Shown here piece after piece: positions 35,464 through 44,442 of a stretch of DNA of 50,354 bases (positions are counted from its first letter, which is position 1; each line of letters opens with the position of its first letter). Source of the DNA: Hallerella sp964397425 (GTDB taxonomy: Bacteria > Fibrobacterota > Fibrobacteria > Fibrobacterales > Fibrobacteraceae); the NCBI GenBank assembly GCA_964397425.1, contig CAYNID010000010.1, forward strand, positions 1 to 50,354, read 5' to 3'. The notes under the pieces are model-generated. The model was not told the DNA's origin and did no database searches. It saw nothing but the letters and a program-made list of their open reading frames with translations. The position numbers and the translations under genes are program-made.

Positions 35464-35555
35464 GGGGACGGATGATTTCTTTCAGGGTATCTCTTGTGGC
35501 GACATCTAAACTTCTTTCTTAAAAACGCCCCATCAATAAGAACCGCGGTTTTCAT
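35460..35555 (-). pseudogene. Truncated 5' end of a NYN (LabA/DUF88) domain gene
   Basis: This 31-codon ORF starts MKTAVLIDGAFLRKK with a strong GGAGGAAT ribosome site and ends in an ATGA overlap with wzx. The first 15 residues match the N-terminus of NYN-domain RNase-like proteins, including the first catalytic Asp of ID-G. The rest of the domain is missing. It looks like a recombination remnant that now serves as a leader ORF for wzx. It was recognised from pattern, not alignment. Confidence 0.5.
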
Positions 35556-35635
35556 ATTCCTCCAAATAAAAAAGACCTACTCAAGGGACACCGAAGTGTT
35601 TGATATAAACCCTTTTTTCGGTCATTATCTATTAT

Positions 35636-35664
35636 AATATAAATAGATAGTGTCAAATTGTCAA
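35636..35664 (-). promoter_or_regulatory. Promoter of the wzx half of the polysaccharide locus
   Basis: On minus, TTGACA (35664-35659) and TATATT (35641-35636) are separated by exactly 17 bp. A second TTGACA partly overlaps (35656-35651). The rest of the 35556-35936 gap is AT-rich. It contains an ACAC-TTCG-GTGT mini-hairpin and, on plus, several TATAAT-like words ahead of the mcr genes. Confidence 0.7.
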
Positions 35665-35936
35665 GCCATTTAATTCAAATGGCAAAGCAAAGCTTTCATG
35701 GAAAAATGCCCGGACATAAAATGTAAAATTCTGACGGAAATACAAAAGAAAAACTTTGATGCGGCTAGCCCCACAATGTTCTTAAAATGATTATCTGTAA
35801 GGGGGCGAATCTACGGCAAAGCACTTCCTTACATTTTTTATATTATATTTATAGGTAATAATTTTCGCCGTGAGAAAATGGCAAAACAGGAAGGCTAACA
35901 AACTTATTCAAAATCCAACAATCAAAGGATGTTGTT

Positions 35937-36170
35937 ATGACTTTTTGGCACATTCAATTGCATCGTGAAAACGTTGATGAATTTAGTGTTGAACAACTAA
36001 AAAATATTTTAACAGAAAAACAAGTCATTGGTGTTGGCATCCAAAATACCATCTCCAAACAAAAATTCGAAAATGAATGCGCCATTGGCGATGTCGTTCT
36101 TGTTAAAAAGGGGGCAACGCCTGTAGCTCTTGTCAAGATAACAGGAAATGTGCAAACATTGACTAAATAA
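35937..36170 (+). CDS. N-terminal fragment of an McrB-type protein (EVE/PUA-like)
   Basis: This 77-aa ORF has AAAGGATG 7 nt before the ATG. It ends at a TAA (36168-36170), but the same frame is open from 36171 to 38117, so it is the 5' part of mcrB. The sequence (VIGVGIQNTISKQKF, CAIGDVVLVKKG, PVALVKITGNV) has the beta-barrel pattern of EVE/PUA-like modified-base readers. Past the stop it goes on NIDENLDWFEVRRSI. EVE-like domains fused to McrB are known. Assignment is by pattern only. Confidence 0.6.
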   Translation: MTFWHIQLHRENVDEFSVEQLKNILTEKQVIGVGIQNTISKQKFENECAIGDVVLVKKGATPVALVKITGNVQTLTK

Positions 36171-36506
36171 AATATTGACGAAAATCTTGATTGGTTTGAA
36201 GTCAGAAGATCTATTGCCATTCTTGAATTTTACGACTCCTATAATCAGCCTTCTAAAATATCTTCACGAGGCACGTTAACTCCTTGTCATAACCTATCTA
36301 ATGAAACAGCAAAATTTATTGTTGGCTGGTACAAGGATTATGTAAAGAGGCATCTAATTAAAAACATTATTCTTGAAAAAGACCAAATCAAACGATTAAA
36401 GTCACTATTTGATGATTTCAACTGCGAATGGAATGAGGAAAATTCGAACAATTGTCTTGAACTGTGGAAAAAATATAAAGATAAAATTGATAACGATCAG
36501 CTTGAA

Positions 36507-38117
36507 TTGAACGATTATACAAGCACAACAGTCAATAATCCTAATGAAGACAACCTTCCGGGAAACTACCTTTGCAATTTTCTTGAAAGACACACAAAAG
36601 CGTTCGGCTCTTCTCGCCCAGGTTCTTCTCACCAATATATGGTGCACGTAAATGCGGGAAATTCAAAAACGTATTACGTGAAAAATGGATCAAACGAGAA
36701 TAAAAACGCCACTGAAAAAGAGGCTGAAGAAGCTTATGCCAAAAGGATTAAACCGTTGATAAAAAAATTGGTGGATGCGCGAAATCTCGAAGAGCTTTCT
36801 AAAACTGAAGAGTCAGATGATAACTATAAAAGCTATGCAGCAAAACAGATCTTACAGAAAATGGTTGTTTTAAGCAATGTCGAAAATCAAGATTTAAAGC
36901 TAATATATATCTACAAAAACGAATCCATTAATTTTTTGGCAAATTATTTCTTTGATTGCTTCAACAACAATCAATCGGGTTTCTTCGAAAAAAATAACGC
37001 TATTGCGGTTGCCGCAGAGCACATTCTTTTTGGCGATAATTCTTCTTTAAACCTTAGAGAAAAATGCAGGTTATCGTCTTTTTTATGGGAGCTTGCAAAC
37101 GCAGAAGAGCTCGCTACGAAAGACAGTCCCAATGTCATTTTTTATGGTCCTCCTGGTACGGGAAAGACATACTCGGTTACAAACCAGATCAGATTTATCA
37201 CAAACAACGACCAATGCCGCATAAAAGACATTCAGTTTCATCCTTCATTTACCTATGAAGATTTTATCGACGGATTGAAGCCAGTTGGTGTTACTAAGGA
37301 TGGGAATATAAAATTTGAATTTGTGAATGGTATTTTCAAAAGCTTTTGTATAGATGCTAAAATTGCCTTAGAAAAAGCTTATCGTGAAAACAAAGACCAT
37401 CCTGTATATTACTTCATTGTTGACGAAATCAATAGAGCTAATCTTGCAACTGTATTTGGTGAAACGCTTTCATTGATAGAATCGGAATATCGAGACTTAA
37501 AAAATAAAGACGCTCATTATTACAAGGAAATTCAAAATTGTCAAATTTTGAATTCATTAATCAACAATGCATCATCCAAGGACGAAAAAGAAAACTTAAA
37601 GAAATTAGCATACAGCTATACCGAAGATGAAAACGGAGTTGTCCGAACTTTTTTTGGCGTTCCATCAAATGTTCGATTCATAGGAATGATGAACGATGTT
37701 GACAAGAGCATTGATTCTTTCGATTTGGCCTTAAGAAGACGCTTTAGATGGGAACAAAAAACATGTGATTATGATGTTATCGATGATTTCTATAGTAAAG
37801 ATGAAATCAATGAAGAAAATTCCGTTACTAATTTTATAAAGGACTGTGAACGTTTAAATGACTACATAGTAAAAAGTGACGGTCTTGGCCTTGGTTCTTC
37901 TTATGAGTTTGGTCACGCATTCTTTATGAAAATGGATAAACAAAAAATTTCAAAAAAGAACCGAATAAAGCTGTTTGAAAATCACTTGAAGCCCACTTTA
38001 AGAGAATATTTGCGAGGTTTCTTCGAAGAAAATGAAATCGATGAGAAACTTAAAGAAGCTGGAAAAAAATTCGGCGTGAGCGATGATAAAAATGAAGAAA
38101 TAGATGATGAAAATTAA
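36507..38117 (+). CDS. mcrB: McrB-type AAA+ GTPase of a McrBC restriction system
   Basis: This is the 536-aa body from a TTG at 36507. The frame is open upstream to 36171 and continues the 35937 ORF across one TAA. The motor domain has Walker A FYGPPGTGKTYSV, Walker B YYFIVDEINRANLATVFGE, and the McrB-type FIGMMNDVDKSIDSFD followed by LRRRFRW. McrB binds modified DNA, hydrolyses GTP, translocates and activates McrC to cut. If the stop is real, the reader domain is separated from the motor. It is AT-rich relative to the housekeeping region and overlaps mcrC by 14 bp. Confidence 0.88.
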   Translation: MNDYTSTTVNNPNEDNLPGNYLCNFLERHTKAFGSSRPGSSHQYMVHVNAGNSKTYYVKNGSNENKNATEKEAEEAYAKRIKPLIKKLVDARNLEELSKTEESDDNYKSYAAKQILQKMVVLSNVENQDLKLIYIYKNESINFLANYFFDCFNNNQSGFFEKNNAIAVAAEHILFGDNSSLNLREKCRLSSFLWELANAEELATKDSPNVIFYGPPGTGKTYSVTNQIRFITNNDQCRIKDIQFHPSFTYEDFIDGLKPVGVTKDGNIKFEFVNGIFKSFCIDAKIALEKAYRENKDHPVYYFIVDEINRANLATVFGETLSLIESEYRDLKNKDAHYYKEIQNCQILNSLINNASSKDEKENLKKLAYSYTEDENGVVRTFFGVPSNVRFIGMMNDVDKSIDSFDLALRRRFRWEQKTCDYDVIDDFYSKDEINEENSVTNFIKDCERLNDYIVKSDGLGLGSSYEFGHAFFMKMDKQKISKKNRIKLFENHLKPTLREYLRGFFEENEIDEKLKEAGKKFGVSDDKNEEIDDEN

Positions 38118-39525
38118 AATTCCTACAAATTTCAATTACTATCAAGACTCAATGATTCCCGTAGGATCAGTGGTTGATGGTGATTGTAATGTGTTGTCAG
38201 AAAGAAAAAGAAACAAATCTTACAGTCTAGCGCCACTCACACTATTCCGATCAGATCTCGCCAATTACAAGCATTTAGTTACTTCGTCAATCGTTCGAAA
38301 ACAGATTAATCAAGATGAAAAAAAAGATGATCTAATTTTAAAGATTTTTTCCAAGCCCAGCCCAGATGATAATGATAGTCAATATATTCAAACAGGGCTG
38401 TTTACGGGAGTCGTCTATTATCAAAACGTAGCACACCACATTGTTCCTCACTGCGGTGAATACTTTTTGAACCGCATGCTGAATATGAGTAATCATATCT
38501 ACCTTGATAATGAACGGCAAAATGGCCAAAAGAAAGATGATGACAATACCTTCTTTTATATCATTGCTTACCTTTTTGTAAATGCATTGGAAAAAGCTCG
38601 CATTCTGGGATATCCACAGCTATACCGTCAGCAGGCAGAACGTACTGCAAAATATCATGGCCAGCTTAATATTGCTCAATTTGTCCAAAATGACATTCCT
38701 TTTAATGGAAAGTTGAGTGTTATTTTTCGTGAACGTAAGATGGTGCAGGAAATAGTTGATGTTCTTTACTCGGCTTTGCGTTGCGTAAACAAATCGGGTT
38801 GTTTAAAAGATAAAACTGTACTTCTTAAAGCAGAGCTGCAACCATTTTTTTCTGGTAATTTTTGCAATGGAAGCATTATTCGCAAGGCCTTAAAAAGTCC
38901 TGCCTTGAATAACCCCATGTTTCGATCGTTTAGAAATACCTTGCGCTATGCAGAAATCATTTTGAAAAATATGAATCTTTCATACAACGACAAGATTGAC
39001 AAAAGTCAGATATCAGGATTTCTTATTGATACTTCCGAATTGTGGGAAGTTTATCTGGAAAAACTGCTTACACAACATTTGCCGGATTGGGAGGTTTTGG
39101 GACAAAATGTAATGCCAATTTATCACAACTCTTTTTTTGCTAGAGACTTTTACCCTGATCTTGTTTTAAAGAAAAAAGACGCTGATGAATATGCCATTTT
39201 TGATGCCAAATTTAAACGTATGACTGGCCGAGGAGGAGATGTTGATCGTGGAGATTTACATCAAATTCACACTTATGCAAGCTACTATGAAAAGAAAGGC
39301 ACTTTAAAAGCATGCGGGCTTTTGTACCCCTGTGACTGTGAACCTAATGAGAAATGGAGATCATCATTATTCAACATTAATAGTGACATTAAATTCATCA
39401 TTGATGGAATAAACACTAAAGCTATAAAGGAAGAATCCGGTAAAGAAATTTCACATGAAGAAAAATGGTCCTTTTTACAGGAAAAAGAGCAAAGCTTTAT
39501 TACCCGATTGAAAGAAGTTTTGTAG
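38104..39525 (+). CDS. mcrC: McrC-type endonuclease subunit
   Basis: This is the 473-aa nuclease partner of McrB. The C-terminal half contains the PD-(D/E)xK core FYPDLVLKKKDADEYAIFDA followed by KFKRM, then QIHTYASYYEK. The N-terminal half is an McrB-interacting adaptor typical of the family. It overlaps mcrB by 14 bp. With mcrB it forms a two-gene plus-strand cassette inside a minus-strand polysaccharide locus, consistent with acquisition as a defence module against phage or foreign modified DNA. Confidence 0.88.
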   Translation: MMKIKIPTNFNYYQDSMIPVGSVVDGDCNVLSERKRNKSYSLAPLTLFRSDLANYKHLVTSSIVRKQINQDEKKDDLILKIFSKPSPDDNDSQYIQTGLFTGVVYYQNVAHHIVPHCGEYFLNRMLNMSNHIYLDNERQNGQKKDDDNTFFYIIAYLFVNALEKARILGYPQLYRQQAERTAKYHGQLNIAQFVQNDIPFNGKLSVIFRERKMVQEIVDVLYSALRCVNKSGCLKDKTVLLKAELQPFFSGNFCNGSIIRKALKSPALNNPMFRSFRNTLRYAEIILKNMNLSYNDKIDKSQISGFLIDTSELWEVYLEKLLTQHLPDWEVLGQNVMPIYHNSFFARDFYPDLVLKKKDADEYAIFDAKFKRMTGRGGDVDRGDLHQIHTYASYYEKKGTLKACGLLYPCDCEPNEKWRSSLFNINSDIKFIIDGINTKAIKEESGKEISHEEKWSFLQEKEQSFITRLKEVL

Positions 39526-39582
39526 ATTTAGGCGAATTTAAAATTAGGCAAGTCCTTTGCTGTAAATTCATGCACAAAAAGC

Positions 39583-39612
39583 AGATTTTTCCATTTTCTT
39601 CTCGGTTAAGTA
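39583..39612 (+). repeat. Direct repeat, left copy, beside the IS relic
   Basis: This 30-bp word has the form GATTTTTCC-(A/G)TT, then CTCGGTTAAGTA. It occurs here and at 40554-40583 in direct orientation, with a few mismatches in the middle. The left copy abuts the IS left end exactly. Confidence 0.6.
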
Positions 39613-40386
39613 TGTAATCCCCCCGAAAAACCAAAGGAGCCATAAGTAGAGAAAAAAATCTATATGGGAGACTACTTATGAAGACCTCTAAATTCAGAGA
39701 AAGCCAGATAATGGCTGTTTTGAAGCAGGGCTAGAACGGAATCCCCATCGCGGAGATCTGCAGGGAGAACGGCATCAGTTCGGTGCTCTACCATCGTTGA
39801 CGATCAAAATACGGGGGCATGGACGCCTCCCTCATCAACCGCTAGAAGGAACTGGAACGTGAGAACGCCCGGCTCAAGGCTGAAATCGTCCAGAAGGCGC
39901 TCTCAAAAAAAATGGTGAGGCCGTCTTCCAGGCGGGAGGCGGCCCATGACGCGGTGGAAAAAGAGGCGTGTCCATACGCCTGGCCTGCACCATCACCGCT
40001 AGCGTCAAGCGAGGTTTGGTCCATGGACTTCATGAGCGACAGTCTTGACAATGGGCGAAAGTTCCGAACCTTCAACGTCATCGACGATTACAACCGCGAG
40101 GAGCTTTCCGAATGGGCGTTGAAAAAGAAAATCAAGCTGTCACACACCCAGCCAGGACACCCAACACAGAATGCGTTCATCGAAAGTTTAAACAGGACCC
40201 CGAGACGAATGGCTGGAAAAGCATGTGTTTAGGAGTATTGACGAGGCTCCGGCTCTTGCCACGGAATGGTTGTGGAGCTATAATAACGAACGTCCGCATT
40301 CATCAATCGGCGGAATACCGCCCGTGAAGATGCTGGCCAAACAACCAAACTCTACATTACGACTCCCTTAAAAAGGGAGGATTACC
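39613..40386 (+). mobile_element. Decayed IS3-family insertion sequence
   Basis: Imperfect terminal inverted repeats TGTAATCCCCCCG (39613) and GGGAGGATTACC (40375-40386) bound a 774-bp element. OrfA starts at ATG 39678 (MKTSKFRESQIMAVLKQG), with in-frame stops at codon 19 and later. The IS3-type SKYGGMDASLINR and KELERENARLKAEIV leucine-zipper stretch can still be read. OrfB keeps the first DDE Asp (WSMDFMSDSL, FNVIDDYNRE) and the Glu (QNAFIESLNRT) but has lost the middle with the second Asp. It changes frame before YNNERPHSSIGGIPP. It is inactive and about half to two thirds of normal length. Confidence 0.85.
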
Positions 40387-40553
40387 AGACAACATTCCCG
40401 AGCAAAGAGAAAACCGACGCATTGGGCGGGCGCCTGTTTTTGAATATACTTGACAAAATGGACTTTTTATTTTCTTAAAAGCGTTGAACTACGCTTAACT
40501 GCTAAACCAGTTTGTTGTAGAACCGCCTATTTACAGAAAAACTTTCACAGGCT

Positions 40554-40583
40554 CGATTTTTCCGTTCCATCCTCGGTTAAGTA
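40554..40583 (+). repeat. Direct repeat, right copy, beside the IS relic
   Basis: This matches the 39583-39612 word (CTCGGTTAAGTA shared exactly) and lies 167 bp beyond the right IS end. The 40387-40553 spacer has no gene. The pair may mark an older, larger insertion or a recombination boundary. Confidence 0.55.
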
Positions 40584-40601
40584 AACTTCATTTTCCATCC
40601 T

Positions 40602-41645
40602 CTACTCCCCCAACGCATTCTTCAGCCAATTCACCGAATAGATGCGCCACACCTCGAGAATGGCGTCGACCTTTTCCCAGTCAACGGGGGCGTTCATTTT
40701 TTGCAAAACCTCGTCGCAGGATTCCTCACAAGTTAGGCAACGGTATTCCAGTCCCGTTTTGCCGAGCAGCGTGGAAAAGCGCTCATTCATTCCCTTTCCC
40801 GTGGAGCGGTTGGGAATGACAAGGAATGGCTTGTGGAACAAGATGCAAAACACGGCGCAATGGAAAGAATCAGTGACAATGAATTTGGCACAATCGATAC
40901 ACCGAAGCCACTCCGTAACGGAAACGATGGTTCGCCGCTTTTGCAAATGAACCTCCTTCACGTTCTTGCAACATATCGAACGAACCGAATTTGGAATTTC
41001 TTCCCGGATACGGTAAACAAACGTAAACTCACTTTCGCATTTTTCATACGGAAATTCATTCCGATAAAAATCCCCCGTATGCAAAATGGTCGGGTCACAA
41101 ACGCAGACAACATTATTCAGTCCGAGCGATGTCAGATACGGCACAGAAGATTCTTCCCGGACGCTGATGGCGTTGAACTTCTTTAGCATGGGGAGGACTC
41201 GGGCGGCAAAGTCCGGTGGCCAGGATTTTCCGCCGAGGGATGCCGCATAAGAAATTCTGCGCGCTCCTTTAGGGGCAAAGTCGAGGAAGTAGAAACGTTC
41301 TCGTTCAGTGATGAAATTGGGATTCCATACCTGGTCGGAACCGACAACAAATATTGAATTTTTTGACAATTTTAATTTGTGTACATTTCGCCAATCGAAA
41401 AATTTCGCAGTCTTATTCAACTTTGAATACTCGGGAAATTTCTCAAAGCCCACATACTTTAAATACCGAAATATTCCCAAAATTCGCCAAACAAAAGGGA
41501 TTTTTTTAGCCCGTATGTGCACACAATACGAATACCCCGGTTCAAAGTCAATTATCCTTGCACCAGCACAGCTTTGCAAAGCGAAAGCCTGCAAAAAAGC
41601 ACCATAGTTTTTCCCATAGTGAAAATTCAATTCAAAAACTGTCAT
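40602..41645 (-). CDS. Polysaccharide pyruvyl transferase family protein
   Basis: This 347-aa protein starts MTVFELNFHYGKNYGAFLQA. It carries the family motifs FVVGSDQVWNPNF, ISYAASLGG and VTDSFHCAVFCILFHKPF. Members add ketal-linked pyruvate to sugars of surface polysaccharides. The ATG at 41645 has AAAGGTTTGCT upstream; the ORF extension to 41669 is rejected. It is the last gene of the upstream half of the locus; the F420-beta-type gene that usually accompanies it is now about 8 kb away beyond the mcr cassette. Confidence 0.85.
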   Translation of the reverse strand: MTVFELNFHYGKNYGAFLQAFALQSCAGARIIDFEPGYSYCVHIRAKKIPFVWRILGIFRYLKYVGFEKFPEYSKLNKTAKFFDWRNVHKLKLSKNSIFVVGSDQVWNPNFITERERFYFLDFAPKGARRISYAASLGGKSWPPDFAARVLPMLKKFNAISVREESSVPYLTSLGLNNVVCVCDPTILHTGDFYRNEFPYEKCESEFTFVYRIREEIPNSVRSICCKNVKEVHLQKRRTIVSVTEWLRCIDCAKFIVTDSFHCAVFCILFHKPFLVIPNRSTGKGMNERFSTLLGKTGLEYRCLTCEESCDEVLQKMNAPVDWEKVDAILEVWRIYSVNWLKNALGE

Positions 41646-41742
41646 AGCAAACCTTTTGTCGCAATACATATTCCCTCAAGTACTTAAACATTTCTTCCTC
41701 ATGCTTCTTGTACATCGTTTCTTTCCAATATCTACCCTTACT

Positions 41743-42819
41743 TTACTCTTGATTTTGATAAATTCGATACTGAAATTCCGTATAGCTCATTTTGTAGTCA
41801 TCAAAAAACGAATGATACGGAAGGATCCAACCAGGATTAAGCGCAGTAATGTAAAAAAACACAATGCAGCCAAGAACAATAGAAAGTATTTTTAACCATA
41901 GATTTGAATGCACGAATAAGTGAGCCCAATACACACAAGCACCTGGTAAAAAGAAAGCTATAAATCGAAAAGCACTCTGCCCAGTCAAGCATGGAGCCAG
42001 CAAACAACCCCAAAAAGCCCAAATTGTCAAATTTTTGAACAGATTGACATCATTTCGATTTTCAACAAACATTCCTTTTTTTTGCAGATAAAAAGATTGA
42101 ACCAACATAAACGACAGAGGTATCAAATATCTGAAATTATAAGAACTCTCCGTTCCCCAAGCAAAATATGCACTATATTTTCCCATGATTAAAGGAAATA
42201 TAAATTTTGAAATTATTGGTAAAAAAAACAGCAGGCCAATAGACACTATGAAAAAATGTTTTTTTGAAATTTTCATTTTCAAAATAAAGTAAAATGGAAC
42301 GTAGATCAAAGCACTAAAATGACACGTTATAGCGAAGAAAATGCAGGCGAAATATTTTATACTTTTTCGCTCCAAAATAAACTGACAGGCATAGCAAAAA
42401 ATAGCTATAGCAACAGCTTGACGCATTGCATTCAAAGAAAAATAGAAGCAAGCGAGAGTCACAAAAGCAAAAATTGAAAACGCAACATGCTCGGAATAAC
42501 GAGCAAAGCACTTCCAAGTAAAAAAGAAAACGGCAAAAGCAATTACCGCGATAGAAAACTGATAAGAATGCAACACTTTCATCGAAAACAGCATTAGAAT
42601 CCGATATGCCGGTTCCAAATAAGCACCCACTCCCGACAAAATGTCTTGAGTTTGATTATAATAATAAGTAACCCAATCAGTTCCTGTCCATGCCCGAAGT
42701 GCGGCAACCAAGAACAACGGTAAAGCGGAAAACCAATATATAATTTTACACTGGCAAAAGCGTTTGGCGACTAAAGCAAGAAGAATGGACAAAATCGTTG
42801 GCAAAACATAAACAACCAT
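41743..42819 (-). CDS. EpsG/Wzy-type polysaccharide polymerase
   Basis: This 358-aa protein has about ten hydrophobic segments. The EpsG-family pattern is AALRAWTGTDWVTYY near residue 50, then LNAMRQAVAIAIFCYACQ. It should polymerise flipped repeat units in the periplasm. The ATG at 42819, 11 bp past the previous stop, fits the family better than the longer ORF from 42867, which would overlap the upstream gene. Confidence 0.85.
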   Translation of the reverse strand: MVVYVLPTILSILLALVAKRFCQCKIIYWFSALPLFLVAALRAWTGTDWVTYYYNQTQDILSGVGAYLEPAYRILMLFSMKVLHSYQFSIAVIAFAVFFFTWKCFARYSEHVAFSIFAFVTLACFYFSLNAMRQAVAIAIFCYACQFILERKSIKYFACIFFAITCHFSALIYVPFYFILKMKISKKHFFIVSIGLLFFLPIISKFIFPLIMGKYSAYFAWGTESSYNFRYLIPLSFMLVQSFYLQKKGMFVENRNDVNLFKNLTIWAFWGCLLAPCLTGQSAFRFIAFFLPGACVYWAHLFVHSNLWLKILSIVLGCIVFFYITALNPGWILPYHSFFDDYKMSYTEFQYRIYQNQE

Positions 42820-42830
42820 AATACCCCAAT

Positions 42831-43370
42831 TCAACCTTTTCGTTGTTTTTTCAAATAATACAACCATTCAGCAAATATCGTAGCCACCAACAAGGCAAAA
42901 ACACCCCTAACCTCCAAAAGAGAATTCTTTTGGAGGAAATATATCGCAAAGAAAATTACAAATTCAAATATGGTTGCAAAAGTCGAGCAAATCATATAAA
43001 AACCACAAGGTTCTCTTGTTGTGCCATATGTTCCCAAAAGTTCCTCCTTTTCATAGGGGGTAAGAAAACATTTTCGAATTTTATCTATTATTTCCAAAGT
43101 TTTATAAAAAAAACAATTTTGATAAATTAAGATAAAATTCAAGAAAGAAAAAATCAAAATGGCAAAGCATCCAGAAATGGTTAAAAGAATTGAATTAAAG
43201 CTCGTTGCTCCGCAAACAATTTTATAAAAAGCACAACCAAATCCAGCAAAAACGCCAAATACCACTGAAAGAAGAGCAATAAAAATTGATTGGTGATTGT
43301 CACAACTTTCCGTAAAGCGAGCATGGAAATCAACCAGTAGTTGATTCGCAGCCATTTCTTTTTCTGTCAT
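42831..43370 (-). CDS. Membrane protein of unknown function
   Basis: This 179-aa protein has four hydrophobic segments (about residues 28-50, 57-85, 125-145 and 150-170). I recognise no family. Its overlap with the preceding ORF (TAATG junction at 43370) places it firmly in the polysaccharide operon. It may be an accessory membrane protein. Confidence 0.7.
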   Translation of the reverse strand: MTEKEMAANQLLVDFHARFTESCDNHQSIFIALLSVVFGVFAGFGCAFYKIVCGATSFNSILLTISGCFAILIFSFLNFILIYQNCFFYKTLEIIDKIRKCFLTPYEKEELLGTYGTTREPCGFYMICSTFATIFEFVIFFAIYFLQKNSLLEVRGVFALLVATIFAEWLYYLKKQRKG

Positions 43371-43645
43371 TAATTTGCCCCATTTTCCTTTATAAATTTA
43401 AGATTTTCTTCAAATCTTTTTGAATTCAAACACCGCTTAACCTCTTTTACATAAGCAAAGCAAGTATCCACCACACATGGTTTCCGTTCGCATTGAGATT
43501 GTAAATATTTTTCAGGAAGAAAAAACAAAATCCGAAAAAAATAAACGAGAATAACAAATACCCCCACTCCCCAAACCCATTCACTCAATGATAAAGAAAC
43601 AATTCGCAAACGCAATTTCATTAACAATTTATTTTTCTCGTTCAT
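43370..43645 (-). CDS. Small membrane protein of unknown function
   Basis: This 91-aa protein has one strong hydrophobic helix (WVWGVGVFVILVYFFRILFF) and a Cys-containing, Lys/Glu-rich tail. I choose the ATG at 43645 because it forms an ATGA overlap with the GT2 stop; the ORF can extend to 43657. No family is recognised. Overlaps on both sides indicate translational coupling. Confidence 0.65.
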   Translation of the reverse strand: MNEKNKLLMKLRLRIVSLSLSEWVWGVGVFVILVYFFRILFFLPEKYLQSQCERKPCVVDTCFAYVKEVKRCLNSKRFEENLKFIKENGAN

Positions 43646-44442
43646 ATCCAAAACCATCCCGAAAGCATCGACCTTATCTTCGCTTTGGCATATCTTTGGG
43701 GCATTCGGAAAAAAATTCTTCGAAGTATATCAAAAAGCATTTTTTTTCTCAATCCTGCCAAAGATTTCCAAACACATTTTTCAAAAATGAGATTATATTG
43801 CAATGAGGAGTAGGCGTTTTTAGAAATAGCGGAACCTTGGCGATAGACATACTTGTAAACAACGCTGTCAAAAACTCTGATTTTTGTTGCATTTACCGCA
43901 AGCCTGATATTCATTAAAAAATCTTCGCCATTCACTATTTCGGGAGAAATTTTAAAAACCATTTCATCGAACAATCTACTAGCGAAAAGACGTGCGCAGG
44001 GTCCACAATGCACCGAATCATTAAACAAGGCCCGAACATAATCAATCGGATAAAAATTTTTATTAAACCTTGGATAAGGCCACGTCTTCCCCTTGAATTC
44101 GACTTGACCAATTACAATATCCGCATTGTCACCATGATCCAGCAGATTTTTTAACGCATCTTGAAGCAACAAGTCGTCCGAATCCACAAAACAAATCCAT
44201 TCCCCCTTTGCTTCTGAAACACCTTTAGCTCTAGCTTTTGTTACACCGGAATTTTTTTGGGAAAACGCTCTGATTCTACCATCTTTTGTTGAATACTTTT
44301 GTGCAATTTCCAAAGAATTATCTTTGGAGCCATCATCAACAAGAATAAGTTCAAAATCAGCATAAGTTTGCGAAAGAACACTTTCAATTGTTTCCGGCAA
44401 ATATTTTTCCGCATTATAGATGGGCACAATCACAGAAATCAT
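43642..44442 (-). CDS. Glycosyltransferase family 2
   Basis: This 266-aa inverting GT-A enzyme starts MISVIVPIYNAEKYLPETIE. It has FELILVDDGSKDNS and the metal-binding FVDSDDLLLQDAL. It transfers a sugar during repeat-unit assembly; donor and acceptor cannot be told. The ATG overlaps the previous stop (ATGA) and has AAGGAGG 6 nt upstream. Confidence 0.9.
   Translation of the reverse strand: MISVIVPIYNAEKYLPETIESVLSQTYADFELILVDDGSKDNSLEIAQKYSTKDGRIRAFSQKNSGVTKARAKGVSEAKGEWICFVDSDDLLLQDALKNLLDHGDNADIVIGQVEFKGKTWPYPRFNKNFYPIDYVRALFNDSVHCGPCARLFASRLFDEMVFKISPEIVNGEDFLMNIRLAVNATKIRVFDSVVYKYVYRQGSAISKNAYSSLQYNLIFEKCVWKSLAGLRKKMLFDILRRIFFRMPQRYAKAKIRSMLSGWFWI

Noticed and set aside
39912..40232. 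106-codon ORF as an intact transposase
   Set aside because: It is a fragment of IS3-type orfB with the second catalytic Asp deleted and a later frame change.
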